From Gemmatimonas sp. (GTDB lineage Bacteria > Gemmatimonadota > Gemmatimonadetes > Gemmatimonadales > Gemmatimonadaceae), in the NCBI RefSeq assembly GCF_027531815.1, contig NZ_JAPZSK010000002.1, positions 548,356 to 612,355 of the forward strand: a stretch of DNA of 64,000 nt, in the 5' to 3' direction. How positions within the stretch are numbered: position 1 is the first letter of the stretch; each line of letters opens with the position of its first letter. Below the pieces are notes generated by a model. It saw only the letters and a program-made list of their open reading frames with translations, ran no database searches and was not told the origin of the DNA. Below are positions 1 to 7,797 of the stretch, in pieces. The translations under genes were made by a program, and so were the position numbers.

Positions 1-2
1 GC

Positions 3-188
3 CTGCCGTTCGGTCTCCAGGAGATCGGCACCACCATCGGCTTCCTCGGACTCTGGGCATTCAGCTACTTCAGCTTCATGGATGCCTTCCCCGTCATGCG
101 CGTGTTCATGATGACCACGCCGTTCAAGGACGAGGTGCAGGTGCCAGTTGATGCGAAGACCATGGAGCCGCTGCCGGCGCACGAGTAA
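3..188 (+). CDS. C-terminal fragment of an integral membrane protein, possibly a quinol oxidoreductase membrane subunit
   Basis: The gene enters from the left edge; only the last 61 codons and a TAA stop are present. The fragment has one hydrophobic, aromatic-rich segment of about 20 residues beginning near an EIGTTIGFLGLW motif, then a polar tail of about 25 residues that probably faces the aqueous phase. An invariant-looking IG-x-x-IGFLGL turn before the last helix is reminiscent of the NrfD/PsrC-like subunits (ActC, ActF) of alternative complex III, but that is a weak resemblance from a short piece. It converges on ppsA across a strong hairpin. The membrane location is well supported; the family is not. 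Confidence 0.5.
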   Translation: MPFGLQEIGTTIGFLGLWAFSYFSFMDAFPVMRVFMMTTPFKDEVQVPVDAKTMEPLPAHE

Positions 189-209
189 GCGCCAGCACAC
201 GGACCAAGA

Positions 210-247
210 AACGCGGGCGGCATTCCTCAGGGGATGCCGCCCGCGTT
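210..247. terminator. Bidirectional terminator hairpin between convergent genes
   Basis: A perfect 14-bp inverted repeat (210-223 with 234-247, arm beginning AACGCGGGCGG) encloses a 10-base loop. It lies between the stop of the membrane-protein fragment (188) and the stop of the minus-strand ppsA gene (276). Neither side has a long T run, so the call rests on stem strength and position. Confidence 0.75.
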
Positions 248-275
248 CGCATTTCGGTTCAGCCCCGGCTCGACG

Positions 276-2660
276 TCAAGTCGCGGCGCTCGCCTCCAGC
301 GCCGCCACCCGATGCAGCACCGGCACCACGCTGTCGGGATTGAGTGAAATGGAGTCGATGCCCGCGCGCACCAGAAACTCGGCGAACTCCGGGTAGTCAC
401 TCGGCGCTTGCCCGCAGATGCCCACCTTGCACCCCACGGCATGGGCGTCGGCGATGAGCCGCTCGATGGAGCGGAGCACGGCCGGGTTTCGCTCGTCGAA
501 CAGTGAGGCCAGCAGGGCGTTATCACGGTCCACACCCAGGGTCAGCTGCGTGAGATCGTTGCTCCCAATGGAGAAGCCGTCGAAGCGTGCGCCAAACTCC
601 CGCGCCAGCAGCACATTGCTGGGGATCTCCGCCATCACGTACACCTCGAGCCCAGCCTCGCCCCGCACGAGCCCGTGCCGCTGCATCTCCGCCAGGACCT
701 TGTCGGCTTCTTCCAGCGTACGGCAGAAGGGAATCATGACGACCACGTTGCGCAGTCCCATCGTTTCGCGCACGCGCCGGATGGCGCGGCACTCCAGACC
801 GAAGCCTTCGCGGTAGCGATCGTCGTAGTAGCGCGAGGCACCACGAAACCCGATCATGGGGTTCTCCTCGTGTGGCTCGAACGCGCGACCACCAAGCAAT
901 CCGGCATACTCGTTCGTCTTGAAGTCGCTGAAGCGCACGATCACTTGCTCCGGCCACTGCGACGCGGCGATCTGCCCAATGCCCGCCGCCATGCGGTCCA
1001 CGAAGAACGCGGCCGGCGAGTCGTGCCCCTGCGTGAGTGCCAGGAGCTGCGCCCGCTCGTCGTTGGAGAGCTGTTCCGGGTGGAGCAGCGCCATGGGATG
1101 CGCCTTGGCCATGTGCTCGATCACAAACTCGATGCGCGCCAGACCAATGCCGCGCACCGGCAGGCGCCACCAGCGCATGGCCATGGCCGGATCGGCCACG
1201 TTCAGCATGATGGCCGTACGTGTCTGGGGCATGGCCTCCAGATCAAGCGTGTCCTCCCGGTACGCCAGCGCGCCCTCGTACACCGTCCCCGTTTGCCCTT
1301 CCGCGCAGCTGACCGTGACCGTTCGGTCGTTCAGCACGGCCGTTGCACCGGTCGCGCCCACGATGGCCGCGATGCCCAGCTCCCGGCTCACAATGGCGGC
1401 GTGGCTGGTACGGCCTCCGCTGTCGGTCACGATGGCAGAGGCGCGCTTCATGACCGGCACCCAGTCGGGGTCGGTCTGCCTGGCCACGAGCACCGCCCCC
1501 TCCTCGAAGCGGTGGGCTTCGTGCATCCCGCTCAGCACAATCGCCCGCCCCGTGGCAATGCGGCTGCCCACGGCAACACCAGTCACCAGCACCGGTCCGG
1601 TCCCTTCGAGCGTGAACGTACTGACGTTGGAGGTCTGCTCACGGGAGCGTACCGTCTCCGGGCGGGCTTGCACGATGTACAGCGCGCCGTCGAGACCGTC
1701 CTTGGCCCACTCCACATCCATGGGACAGCCGTAGTGCGCCTCAATGCGCGTGCACCAGCGGGCGATCTGCAGCACCTCCTGGTCGGACAGACAGCGCGTG
1801 GCACGCTCGGCCCCCGTGGTGTCCACGTTGACCGGTGCCCCATCGGCCGCCAACACCATCTTCAGCTGTTTGAGCCCCGTGGTGGCATCCAGGATGGGAG
1901 CGAGCGATGGATCGGCAAGCAGCGGCTTGAAGACACGCCATTCATCGGGATTCACCACGCCCTTCACCACGTTCTCACCAAGTCCCCAGGCACCGGTGAG
2001 AATGACCAGTGATCGGAAGCCCGATTCCGTGTCGAGCGTGAAGGCCACCCCCGAGGCGCCCACATCGCTGCGCACCATCTGCTGCACGCCCACCGACAGC
2101 GCCAGTCCGTCGGCCGCAATACCATGATGCGCGCGATAGGCAATCGCGCGGTCGGTGTAGAGCGAGGCGAAGCACCGGGGAATGGCTGCCAGGAGTGACG
2201 CCTCACCCACCACGTTCAGAAAGGACTCCTGTTGCCCGGCAAAGCTGGCGTCGGGCAGGTCTTCCGCCGTGGCCGAGCTGCGCACGGCGACTGGCGGGTC
2301 CGGTTTGCCCGCGCGTTCGGCGAGCTGCGCATAGCGTGCCTGCACCTCGGCGATAACTGCGTCGGGGAGCGGCGCCGCCAGCATGGCGCCGCGAATGGCC
2401 GTCCCTACCTCGGGCAGCGGCGTGCCGGAGCGCAGGCGTGCCAACTCGTGCGCGATGATGGCCGCAAGACCGTTTCGCTCCAGAAACAGCCGGTATGCCG
2501 CCGTCGTGAGCGCGAACCCGTCGGGCACCGCAATGCCGAGCGACACGAGGTGTCGTCGCATCTCCCCCAGCGATGCATTCTTGCCGCCCACCGCAGAGAC
2601 GTTGGCGCGCGAGAAGTCGTCGAACCAGCCAGCAAGCGGGGTGGTCACACGGCCATCCAT
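276..2660 (-). CDS. ppsA: Phosphoenolpyruvate synthase (pyruvate, water dikinase)
   Basis: Converts pyruvate, ATP and water to phosphoenolpyruvate, AMP and phosphate at the entry to gluconeogenesis in the cytoplasm. The 794-residue length is normal for PpsA. In order there is an N-terminal ATP-grasp-like PPDK domain (about 15-340), the mobile phosphohistidine domain with GGRTSHAAI (His420 the expected phosphocarrier), and the C-terminal PEP-binding barrel with GSNDLTQLTLG and a late ICGQAPSDYPEF motif holding the proton-donor Cys. The ATG at 2660 lies inside the upstream SDR gene; a GTG at 2648 would give a GTGA overlap with the SDR stop, so the two are translationally coupled whichever start is used. 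A longer open frame continues upstream through the SDR gene, but that part has no PpsA character. Confidence 0.95.
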   Translation of the reverse strand: MDGRVTTPLAGWFDDFSRANVSAVGGKNASLGEMRRHLVSLGIAVPDGFALTTAAYRLFLERNGLAAIIAHELARLRSGTPLPEVGTAIRGAMLAAPLPDAVIAEVQARYAQLAERAGKPDPPVAVRSSATAEDLPDASFAGQQESFLNVVGEASLLAAIPRCFASLYTDRAIAYRAHHGIAADGLALSVGVQQMVRSDVGASGVAFTLDTESGFRSLVILTGAWGLGENVVKGVVNPDEWRVFKPLLADPSLAPILDATTGLKQLKMVLAADGAPVNVDTTGAERATRCLSDQEVLQIARWCTRIEAHYGCPMDVEWAKDGLDGALYIVQARPETVRSREQTSNVSTFTLEGTGPVLVTGVAVGSRIATGRAIVLSGMHEAHRFEEGAVLVARQTDPDWVPVMKRASAIVTDSGGRTSHAAIVSRELGIAAIVGATGATAVLNDRTVTVSCAEGQTGTVYEGALAYREDTLDLEAMPQTRTAIMLNVADPAMAMRWWRLPVRGIGLARIEFVIEHMAKAHPMALLHPEQLSNDERAQLLALTQGHDSPAAFFVDRMAAGIGQIAASQWPEQVIVRFSDFKTNEYAGLLGGRAFEPHEENPMIGFRGASRYYDDRYREGFGLECRAIRRVRETMGLRNVVVMIPFCRTLEEADKVLAEMQRHGLVRGEAGLEVYVMAEIPSNVLLAREFGARFDGFSIGSNDLTQLTLGVDRDNALLASLFDERNPAVLRSIERLIADAHAVGCKVGICGQAPSDYPEFAEFLVRAGIDSISLNPDSVVPVLHRVAALEASAAT

Positions 2661-3409
2661 CCACCATCGGCCGTCACCACGGCGCCGTTGATGAAGCGCG
2701 CCGCATCGCTCGCGAGGAACAGCGCCAGTTCGGCAATGTCGCTCGACTCGAGCCAGGCCGGGATGAGCGTGGCGAACTGTCCGGCACGCGCGGCGCCCAC
2801 CGGGTCGAGGCGGTCGGCGGGCATGCTTTCGGCGATATTCGTTTTCGTGGCTCCCGGGCAGATCGCATTGCACCGGATGCCGCGCTGCGCGTACATCCAC
2901 GCCGTGCTGCGCGTGAGGCCAAGCAGGGCGTGCTTGGACGTGGTATAGGCGGCCCCGGCCGCGCCGCCGCTCAGCGAGGCGATGCTGGCCACGTTGAGGA
3001 TGGCGCCGTGTCCCTGGCCCAGCATGGCCCGCACGGCCATCCGGCTGGTGTACATGGGGCCATCCACGTTCACCCGCATGACGCGGTGCCACACGTCGTC
3101 GGTGAGTTCGCCCACGCCGGCCATGTAGTCCATGATGCCGGCATTGTTGACCAGCACATCGACGCGGCCGTGACGGTCGAGTGCGCCCTGCACGAGTGCC
3201 TCCGCGTCGGTGCGCTCCCCAATGTCGCCGACCATGGTGTGTATACCTCGACCGGCGGCCTCGACCACGGCCGCCAAATCATCGAGGCGAGCGGCGTGCA
3301 CATCGCCTGCCACCACGAGCGCGCCTTCACGCGCAAACAGTTCTGCCGTGGCACGGCCAATACCTGAGGCTGCGCCGGTGATGATGATGACCTTGCCGTC
3401 CAAACGCAT
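2645..3409 (-). CDS. Short-chain dehydrogenase/reductase
   Basis: Classical SDR of 254 residues, probably an NAD(P)-dependent oxidoreductase acting on an alcohol or ketone. The cofactor motif TGAASGIG is at 11-18, the NNAG motif near 88-91, and the catalytic Ser142, Tyr155 and Lys159 (YTTSK) are all intact. Asp36 after the second strand (AGD) suggests NAD preference, an inference. Its 3-prime end overlaps ppsA, so the pair is likely one operon. The substrate cannot be read from sequence; 3-oxoacyl-ACP reductase-like or sugar/alcohol dehydrogenase roles are possible. Confidence 0.85.
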   Translation of the reverse strand: MRLDGKVIIITGAASGIGRATAELFAREGALVVAGDVHAARLDDLAAVVEAAGRGIHTMVGDIGERTDAEALVQGALDRHGRVDVLVNNAGIMDYMAGVGELTDDVWHRVMRVNVDGPMYTSRMAVRAMLGQGHGAILNVASIASLSGGAAGAAYTTSKHALLGLTRSTAWMYAQRGIRCNAICPGATKTNIAESMPADRLDPVGAARAGQFATLIPAWLESSDIAELALFLASDAARFINGAVVTADGGWMAV

Positions 3410-3505
3410 GGCTGCTCCCGAGGCTGGTGGATCCAGCCATGGTGTGTCCCGGAGGTGCGGCGCGCCATCAGGGAGTCCCTGTCGGTCGATCGGGGGGCGC
3501 CCCCC

Positions 3506-3534
3506 TGTACTCGGGCGTCGGGCGCCGATAGAAT
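3506..3534 (+). promoter_or_regulatory. Possible promoter of tRNA-Ala
   Basis: A good -10 hexamer TAGAAT (3529-3534) lies 13 bases before the mature tRNA 5-prime end. The -35 position 17 bases upstream (TGTACT, 3506-3511) is poor. A 14-bp palindrome of six G, CG, six C (3492-3505) sits directly upstream. Confidence 0.4.
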
Positions 3535-3547
3535 ACGAGGCTGTTCG

Positions 3548-3620
3548 GGGGCGTTAGCTCAGCTGGGAGAGCGCGCGCTTTGCAAGCGTGAGGTCATCGG
3601 TTCGATCCCGATACGCTCCA
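3548..3620 (+). tRNA. tRNA-Ala (anticodon TGC)
   Basis: A complete 73-base cloverleaf. The acceptor GGGGCGT pairs with ACGCTCC (one G-T pair), the D arm is GCTC/GAGC, the anticodon stem CGCGC/GCGTG frames loop TTTGCAA with anticodon TGC, and the T arm is ATCGG-TTCGATC-CCGAT. The discriminator base is A. The CCA end is not encoded and must be added after transcription. Confidence 0.96.
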
Positions 3621-3630
3621 CTCCGTCATT

Positions 3631-3670
3631 CACGAAGGGCCGCCACCTGCTCAGGTCGCGGCCCTTCGTG
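3631..3670. terminator. Terminator hairpin after tRNA-Ala, shared with the convergent racemase gene
   Basis: A 13-bp perfect inverted repeat (CACGAAGGGCCGC at 3631-3643 with its complement at 3658-3670); the loop itself contains a smaller ACCTG/CAGGT stem. It lies between the tRNA 3-prime end (3620) and the stop of the minus-strand gene (3694). There is no clear T run. Confidence 0.75.
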
Positions 3671-3693
3671 CGCTTGGGGGGTGCGTTCTCACC

Positions 3694-4821
3694 TCACCGC
3701 AGCACCACCTGCCGCACCGTGAGATCGTCAATCCGGTCCACGTCCACGGCGACCCCGAGCCCCGGCGTGTCCCACGGCACGGTCACCATGCCGTCGGCGC
3801 TCATGGTCCACTCCGGCGTGACGATGTCGCGCGCCCAGTAGCGTGCGCTGGGCGACAGGTCCCCCGGCTTGGTGAACCCCGGCAGCGACGCCAGCGCTAC
3901 GTTGCACGCGCGCCCAATGCCGCTCTCGAGCATCCCGCCGCACCACACCGGGATCCCCGCACTCACGCAATAGTCGTGAATGGCCAGCGAACTGGTGAAG
4001 CCACCCACCCGCCCCGGCTTGATGTTGATGATGCGTCCCGAGTCGAGCGCGACCATGTCGCGTGCACGGTCCACCGACGTGATCGACTCGTCGAGACACA
4101 GCGGCGTGCGCAGCTGCCGCTGCAACGACGCGTGCTGCACGATGTCATCCCACGCCAGCGGCTGCTCGATCATCATGAGGTCGAGATCGTCGAGCTGCGC
4201 CAGCAGGTCGGCGTCCGACAGCTGATACGCATTGTTCGCGTCGGCCATGAGCGGGGCGTCGGGGCCGAGCGCCTCGCGTACGGCGCGCACGTACGCCACA
4301 TCCTGACCGGGGGCGATCTTGATCTTTACCTTGCGGTAGCCCTCCGCGATCGCGGCGCGCGCCTTCTCCACCAGCGCCTCGGGCGACGACTGTATGCCCA
4401 GCGAAATTCCGGTGGCGATCTCCCGTCGTGTGCCCCCCAGCAGCTGCGCCAGCGGCACCCCCTGACGCGTGGCTTCCAGCACCCACATGCCCATCTCCAC
4501 CGCAGCCTTGGCCATGAAGTTCCCGCGGAAGTCCTGCTCGAGCGCCGCGTGAATGTCGCGCGGATGAGCGAACAGGCGTCCGAGCACCCGCGGGGCGACC
4601 CACTGCGAGATGGCAATCCACGCCGTATCGATGGCCTCTTCGCGATAGTTGGGCTCCTCGGGGGCGACGCCTTCACCCCATGCGGTCACGCCGTCGCCAT
4701 CACGCAGTTCCAGCAGCGTGATGCGACGTTCCGATGTCGCCCCCGACGAAATGCGAAAAGGTTCGCGCAATGGCAGGCGGATTTCACGCAGGGTGATCTG
4801 TTCGAGCGGAGCCATGGGCAC
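3694..4821 (-). CDS. Enolase-superfamily N-succinylamino acid racemase / o-succinylbenzoate synthase
   Basis: A 375-residue member of the MenC/N-acylamino acid racemase family of the muconate-lactonising subgroup. The catalytic set is complete: the KxK pair in KVKIKI (Lys166/Lys168), metal ligands Asp194 (MADANN), Glu219 (MIEQP) and Asp244 (CLDES), and the opposite-face Lys268 (INIKPG). Family members can dehydrate SHCHC to o-succinylbenzoate for menaquinone, racemise N-succinyl amino acids, or both. Here the neighbours are a COG3375-type GNAT protein and a divergent M20 hydrolase and no men genes are seen, which favours the N-succinylamino acid racemase role. It follows the GNAT gene at 47 bases on the same strand, so they are likely co-transcribed. 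Confidence 0.88.
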   Translation of the reverse strand: MPMAPLEQITLREIRLPLREPFRISSGATSERRITLLELRDGDGVTAWGEGVAPEEPNYREEAIDTAWIAISQWVAPRVLGRLFAHPRDIHAALEQDFRGNFMAKAAVEMGMWVLEATRQGVPLAQLLGGTRREIATGISLGIQSSPEALVEKARAAIAEGYRKVKIKIAPGQDVAYVRAVREALGPDAPLMADANNAYQLSDADLLAQLDDLDLMMIEQPLAWDDIVQHASLQRQLRTPLCLDESITSVDRARDMVALDSGRIINIKPGRVGGFTSSLAIHDYCVSAGIPVWCGGMLESGIGRACNVALASLPGFTKPGDLSPSARYWARDIVTPEWTMSADGMVTVPWDTPGLGVAVDVDRIDDLTVRQVVLR

Positions 4822-4868
4822 GGGATTCGGAAGTGGAGGGAAGGAAAGCGGGCAGCACCGGCCAACGC

Positions 4869-5705
4869 TCAGCTGCGCGCCAACTCGTAGAAGGGCGAGG
4901 AGTCACCGGTAGCACGCTGGAACGCCTGCACGGTGTATCCACGGGCGAGGTAGTGTTGGAACGCCGCCCGCGTGGCCATTCGCCACGCCACGCGCTGCTC
5001 GTGCGTGAGCCGGGTATGGTCCACCGGCACGGCCACGCGCACCACCTCCGCATCCGGGAACCCCGGCGTTTCGGGCAGCACACCGTCTGCCGCGACGCAC
5101 ACGACGGCGGTGCCCGTAGGCCGAACGAGCGGCACGGACGGCGTGGCCATTGTGAGATCCCACGCGGCAATCCATCGGTCCGTCTCCAGGGCGCCGTGCA
5201 ACGGGCTGCCGGTGTTGCTGCCGTAGAGGTTCACCGCATACTCCGCCACGCGCGCTCCCAGGCGCATGAGGTTTAGATGGGCGTTCCGGGCCACCAGCGG
5301 GTCGAACGTCCAGTACATCGTACGCGCCCCCACCTGCAGACAGCGGGCGCGCTGGTACTGCTTGAGCCGTTCGCCCACCCGCCCGCCACGCGCCTCCGGG
5401 CGGACGGCCAGCATGTCCGACCAGTGCGCTATCGCACCGTGCCGCACGCCGGTCAGGCCGTACACGAACCCCAGCATGCGGCCGCTGGGGCCGAACGCAC
5501 CCGCACACACGCCCCCCATCTTTTGGCTTACCATGAGCATGGCCGGCGGGACCACTTCGGCGAAGCCCGGCCCCCAGATCTCGTCCTGCATGGCGACGCA
5601 GTCGGAATAGTCGTCCGCCGTGGTCAGTTCGCGAATCGCCACGCCGTCTGCGTAGGCGATCGCGGTATCGGTGGGGTGCGGGATGGCGCGGGGAGAATCG
5701 GACAT
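4869..5705 (-). CDS. GNAT-family acyltransferase (COG3375 type), putative amino acid N-succinyltransferase
   Basis: A 278-residue cytoplasmic protein with an N-terminal GNAT fold. The acyl-CoA-binding loop is recognisable in AVRPEARGGRVGERL (about 99-113), where R-x-x-x-x-G-x-x matches the pyrophosphate loop, and a conserved YWTFDPL-x(2)-RNAHLNL stretch follows. This architecture, GNAT plus a long C-terminal part, is found next to N-acylamino acid racemases; in the Geobacillus system the equivalent protein succinylates D-amino acids. It is upstream of the racemase on the same strand and divergent from an M20 hydrolase. Family assignment is firm; acyl donor and acceptor are inferred from context only. 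Confidence 0.78.
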   Translation of the reverse strand: MSDSPRAIPHPTDTAIAYADGVAIRELTTADDYSDCVAMQDEIWGPGFAEVVPPAMLMVSQKMGGVCAGAFGPSGRMLGFVYGLTGVRHGAIAHWSDMLAVRPEARGGRVGERLKQYQRARCLQVGARTMYWTFDPLVARNAHLNLMRLGARVAEYAVNLYGSNTGSPLHGALETDRWIAAWDLTMATPSVPLVRPTGTAVVCVAADGVLPETPGFPDAEVVRVAVPVDHTRLTHEQRVAWRMATRAAFQHYLARGYTVQAFQRATGDSSPFYELARS

Positions 5706-5972
5706 GACGGAAAGATGTCAGCGGGCGCAGACCCGCGTGGGGATGGCCCCGCGGCAATCCGCTGGCCGTCCGTGCGATCGACGGATACGTTGGCGCAGCA
5801 CCCACCGTGAGAGGCGATGCCGATGGTCTCGGCATCGCTTGGTATACATCGTCAGCACGAGCGTGTCCACCATGGCGATGACTCGAGACGTCATCGACCA
5901 GGGGCGACACACCGGGGCAACCCCCGGTCATGTGCTGCGCGGCCCCGGCGCGTCCCATTCCCGCACTCCCTT
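5706..5972. promoter_or_regulatory. Divergent intergenic region with a 10-bp inverted repeat
   Basis: The 267-bp gap separates the divergent GNAT and M20 hydrolase genes and must hold both promoters. It contains a perfect inverted repeat with arms GCGATGCCGA (5814-5823) and its complement (5829-5838) around a 5-base spacer, followed by a TATAC element. The repeat could be an operator or an RNA hairpin. No convincing -35/-10 pair is visible for either gene. Confidence 0.45.
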
Positions 5973-7190
5973 ATGACCTGCGACATCTCCGACCTCACCA
6001 CCGTTCCGGCCGCCGTGCTGGCGCTGTTCACCGAGGCGCAGCGCGACGGCTTGCTCGATCTGCGCCGTGACCTGCACGCGCACCCGGAACTCGCGTTTCA
6101 GGAGTCCCGCACGAGTGCCGTGCTCGAGCGGGCGCTCGGTCTGGCCAATCCGGTCAGTGTGCAGCGCGTTGCCGGCACGGGGCTGGTGGCCCGCATCCGC
6201 GGGCGCGATCCCCACGCTCCGGTGGTCGCCGTGCGCGGCGATATCGACGCCTTGCCCATTCACGAGGCCACCGGGCTGCCGTACGCCTCGCAGCACGCCG
6301 GGGTCATGCACGCCTGCGGGCACGATGTGCACGCCACCTGGGCCGTTGGCGCGGCATGGTTGCTGGCGCAGCAACCGGCAGCGGGCGACGTGCTCGTGGT
6401 GCTGCAGCCCGCCGAGGAAACCGGAGAGGGAGCCGCCGCCATCCTGGCCGCCGGCGCGCTCGACGAGGTGGTCGCCATCTTCGGGGCGCATGTCGATCGG
6501 CGTTTTCCGGTGGGGCAGGTGGTCGCTCAGGCGGGTTCGCTTGCCGCCGCCGCCGATACCTTCTCCATCGTCCTGCACGGGCGTGGCGCGCACGGCGCGC
6601 GACCCCACGAGTCGGCCGACCCCGTGCTGGGCGCCGGCATTCTCATCGCGGCCTTGCAGGGCGTGGTCGCACGCCGCGTGAACCCCTCCGTGCCGGCCGT
6701 CCTCACCGTGGCCACGATGCAGGCGGGCACGGCCCCGAACGTCATCCCGGAAAGCGCGCGCATTGGAGGTACCCTGCGTGCCACCGACCCGGTGACCCGG
6801 GCCCTGCTCGCCGACGAACTCCGGCAGGTGGCGCACGGCATCGCGGCGGCACACCGCCTCACGGCGGAGGTCGACGTCGAGCTCGGTCCACCGCCCATCG
6901 TGAATCCCGAACAGGCGGCCGGGTGGGCTCGTGAGGCGGCCGTCCGGTTGCTGGGGCACGACGCTGTGGTGCCGCTGGGCATCACCAACATGGGGGGCGA
7001 GGACTTCGCCTACTACATGGAGCGCATCCCCGGGGCCTTTCTGCGTATCGGGGCACGCGAACCGCACGGCGACCCCACACCGGCGCACACACCGCAGTTC
7101 TTCGCGGCCGATGGCAGCGTGTTCGTGGGAGCCGCGGTGCTCGCCGAAACCGCGCGCGTCGCGTCGGCGGTGTTTGCGGCGCCGCGGTAG
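5973..7190 (+). CDS. M20-family amidohydrolase (N-acyl amino acid deacylase, hippurate-hydrolase type)
   Basis: A 405-residue zinc-dependent M20 peptidase-like amidohydrolase. Motifs seen are RRDLHAHPELAF near the N terminus, the metal-binding cluster MHACGHDVH (Cys115, His117), the catalytic and metal-bridging glutamates in QPAEETGEG (Glu148/149) and a late GGEDFAYY motif. It probably hydrolyses an N-acylated amino acid, and next to the racemase and acyltransferase the natural guess is N-succinyl-L-amino acids. Start chosen at the ATG of 5973 because the upstream frame is not M20-like. There is no signal peptide, so it is cytoplasmic. It runs almost into the convergent gene at 7198. Confidence 0.88.
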   Translation: MTCDISDLTTVPAAVLALFTEAQRDGLLDLRRDLHAHPELAFQESRTSAVLERALGLANPVSVQRVAGTGLVARIRGRDPHAPVVAVRGDIDALPIHEATGLPYASQHAGVMHACGHDVHATWAVGAAWLLAQQPAAGDVLVVLQPAEETGEGAAAILAAGALDEVVAIFGAHVDRRFPVGQVVAQAGSLAAAADTFSIVLHGRGAHGARPHESADPVLGAGILIAALQGVVARRVNPSVPAVLTVATMQAGTAPNVIPESARIGGTLRATDPVTRALLADELRQVAHGIAAAHRLTAEVDVELGPPPIVNPEQAAGWAREAAVRLLGHDAVVPLGITNMGGEDFAYYMERIPGAFLRIGAREPHGDPTPAHTPQFFAADGSVFVGAAVLAETARVASAVFAAPR

Positions 7191-7197
7191 TCGCCGA

Positions 7198-7743
7198 CTA
7201 CCAGCGCACCTGGGCAAGCACGGCGGCACTCCCGCTCGCCGTCGTGCTGACCTCGGCGGCGTTGACCAGCATCACAGACGCGCCGGCAGCTTCCCGCCCC
7301 GCCGCGACATCGGTGTCCAGCTCGGTCTGCAGGGTGGTGGTCGCCAGCGCCTTGGCGGCATCGAGCGAGGGCGCCTGCACCAGCAGCGTCCCCTGCACGC
7401 CAAACTCCCCCCCCTCCCGCCGGTATCCCACGAGGAAGCGGGTAAGGGCGGGGGCGCTCGCCACACGGCGACCCATCCAGGGAGCGGCGCGCGGTGCCGG
7501 TTCGCCAAGACGCACCAGACTCGCCGCACGCAGGGTGTAGTCGCGGCCGCTCCGATACCCGCTGGCCGGGGGCGCGTCGGTCACGGTTACCAGATACGGC
7601 AGGCCGAAAGGCGACGTGGCCAGCGCCTTTTCGTCCACCCGACGGATGGTGCCGCGTACCGGTACGCCGGAAAACTCAAACTGCACGACGTCGCCGGGAC
7701 CGAGGTCCTGCTCCGGGTCGGAAGGCATGGCCAAGCGATGCAT
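7198..7743 (-). CDS. Hypothetical protein with an N-terminal beta-rich domain
   Basis: A 181-residue protein I do not recognise. The first 70 residues look like a small beta-barrel (DLGPGDVVQFEFSG and VRGTIRRVDE strands); a variable Pro-rich linker leads to an Ala-rich second half with a predicted helix (residues about 130-150). There is no signal peptide or membrane segment. Another start at 7728 would remove five residues. It ends 7 bases from the convergent M20 gene and is 54 bases downstream of the GGDEF gene on the same strand, so it may be co-transcribed with it. Confidence 0.6.
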   Translation of the reverse strand: MHRLAMPSDPEQDLGPGDVVQFEFSGVPVRGTIRRVDEKALATSPFGLPYLVTVTDAPPASGYRSGRDYTLRAASLVRLGEPAPRAAPWMGRRVASAPALTRFLVGYRREGGEFGVQGTLLVQAPSLDAAKALATTTLQTELDTDVAAGREAAGASVMLVNAAEVSTTASGSAAVLAQVRW

Positions 7744-7797
7744 GCCGGGAGTGTCGGCACGCCGTCAGACCGTCTGAAGCGGCTGGGGCGCCCGCCG

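Noticed and set aside
276..3092. A 938-codon minus-strand frame that would fuse PpsA to upstream sequence
   Set aside because: The extra N-terminal part is the SDR gene read in another frame; PpsA homology begins at 2660 or 2648.
3694..4821. Simple annotation as menaquinone-pathway menC
   Set aside because: Possible but not preferred: catalytic residues do not separate the functions, and the GNAT and M20 neighbours fit the racemase pathway better.
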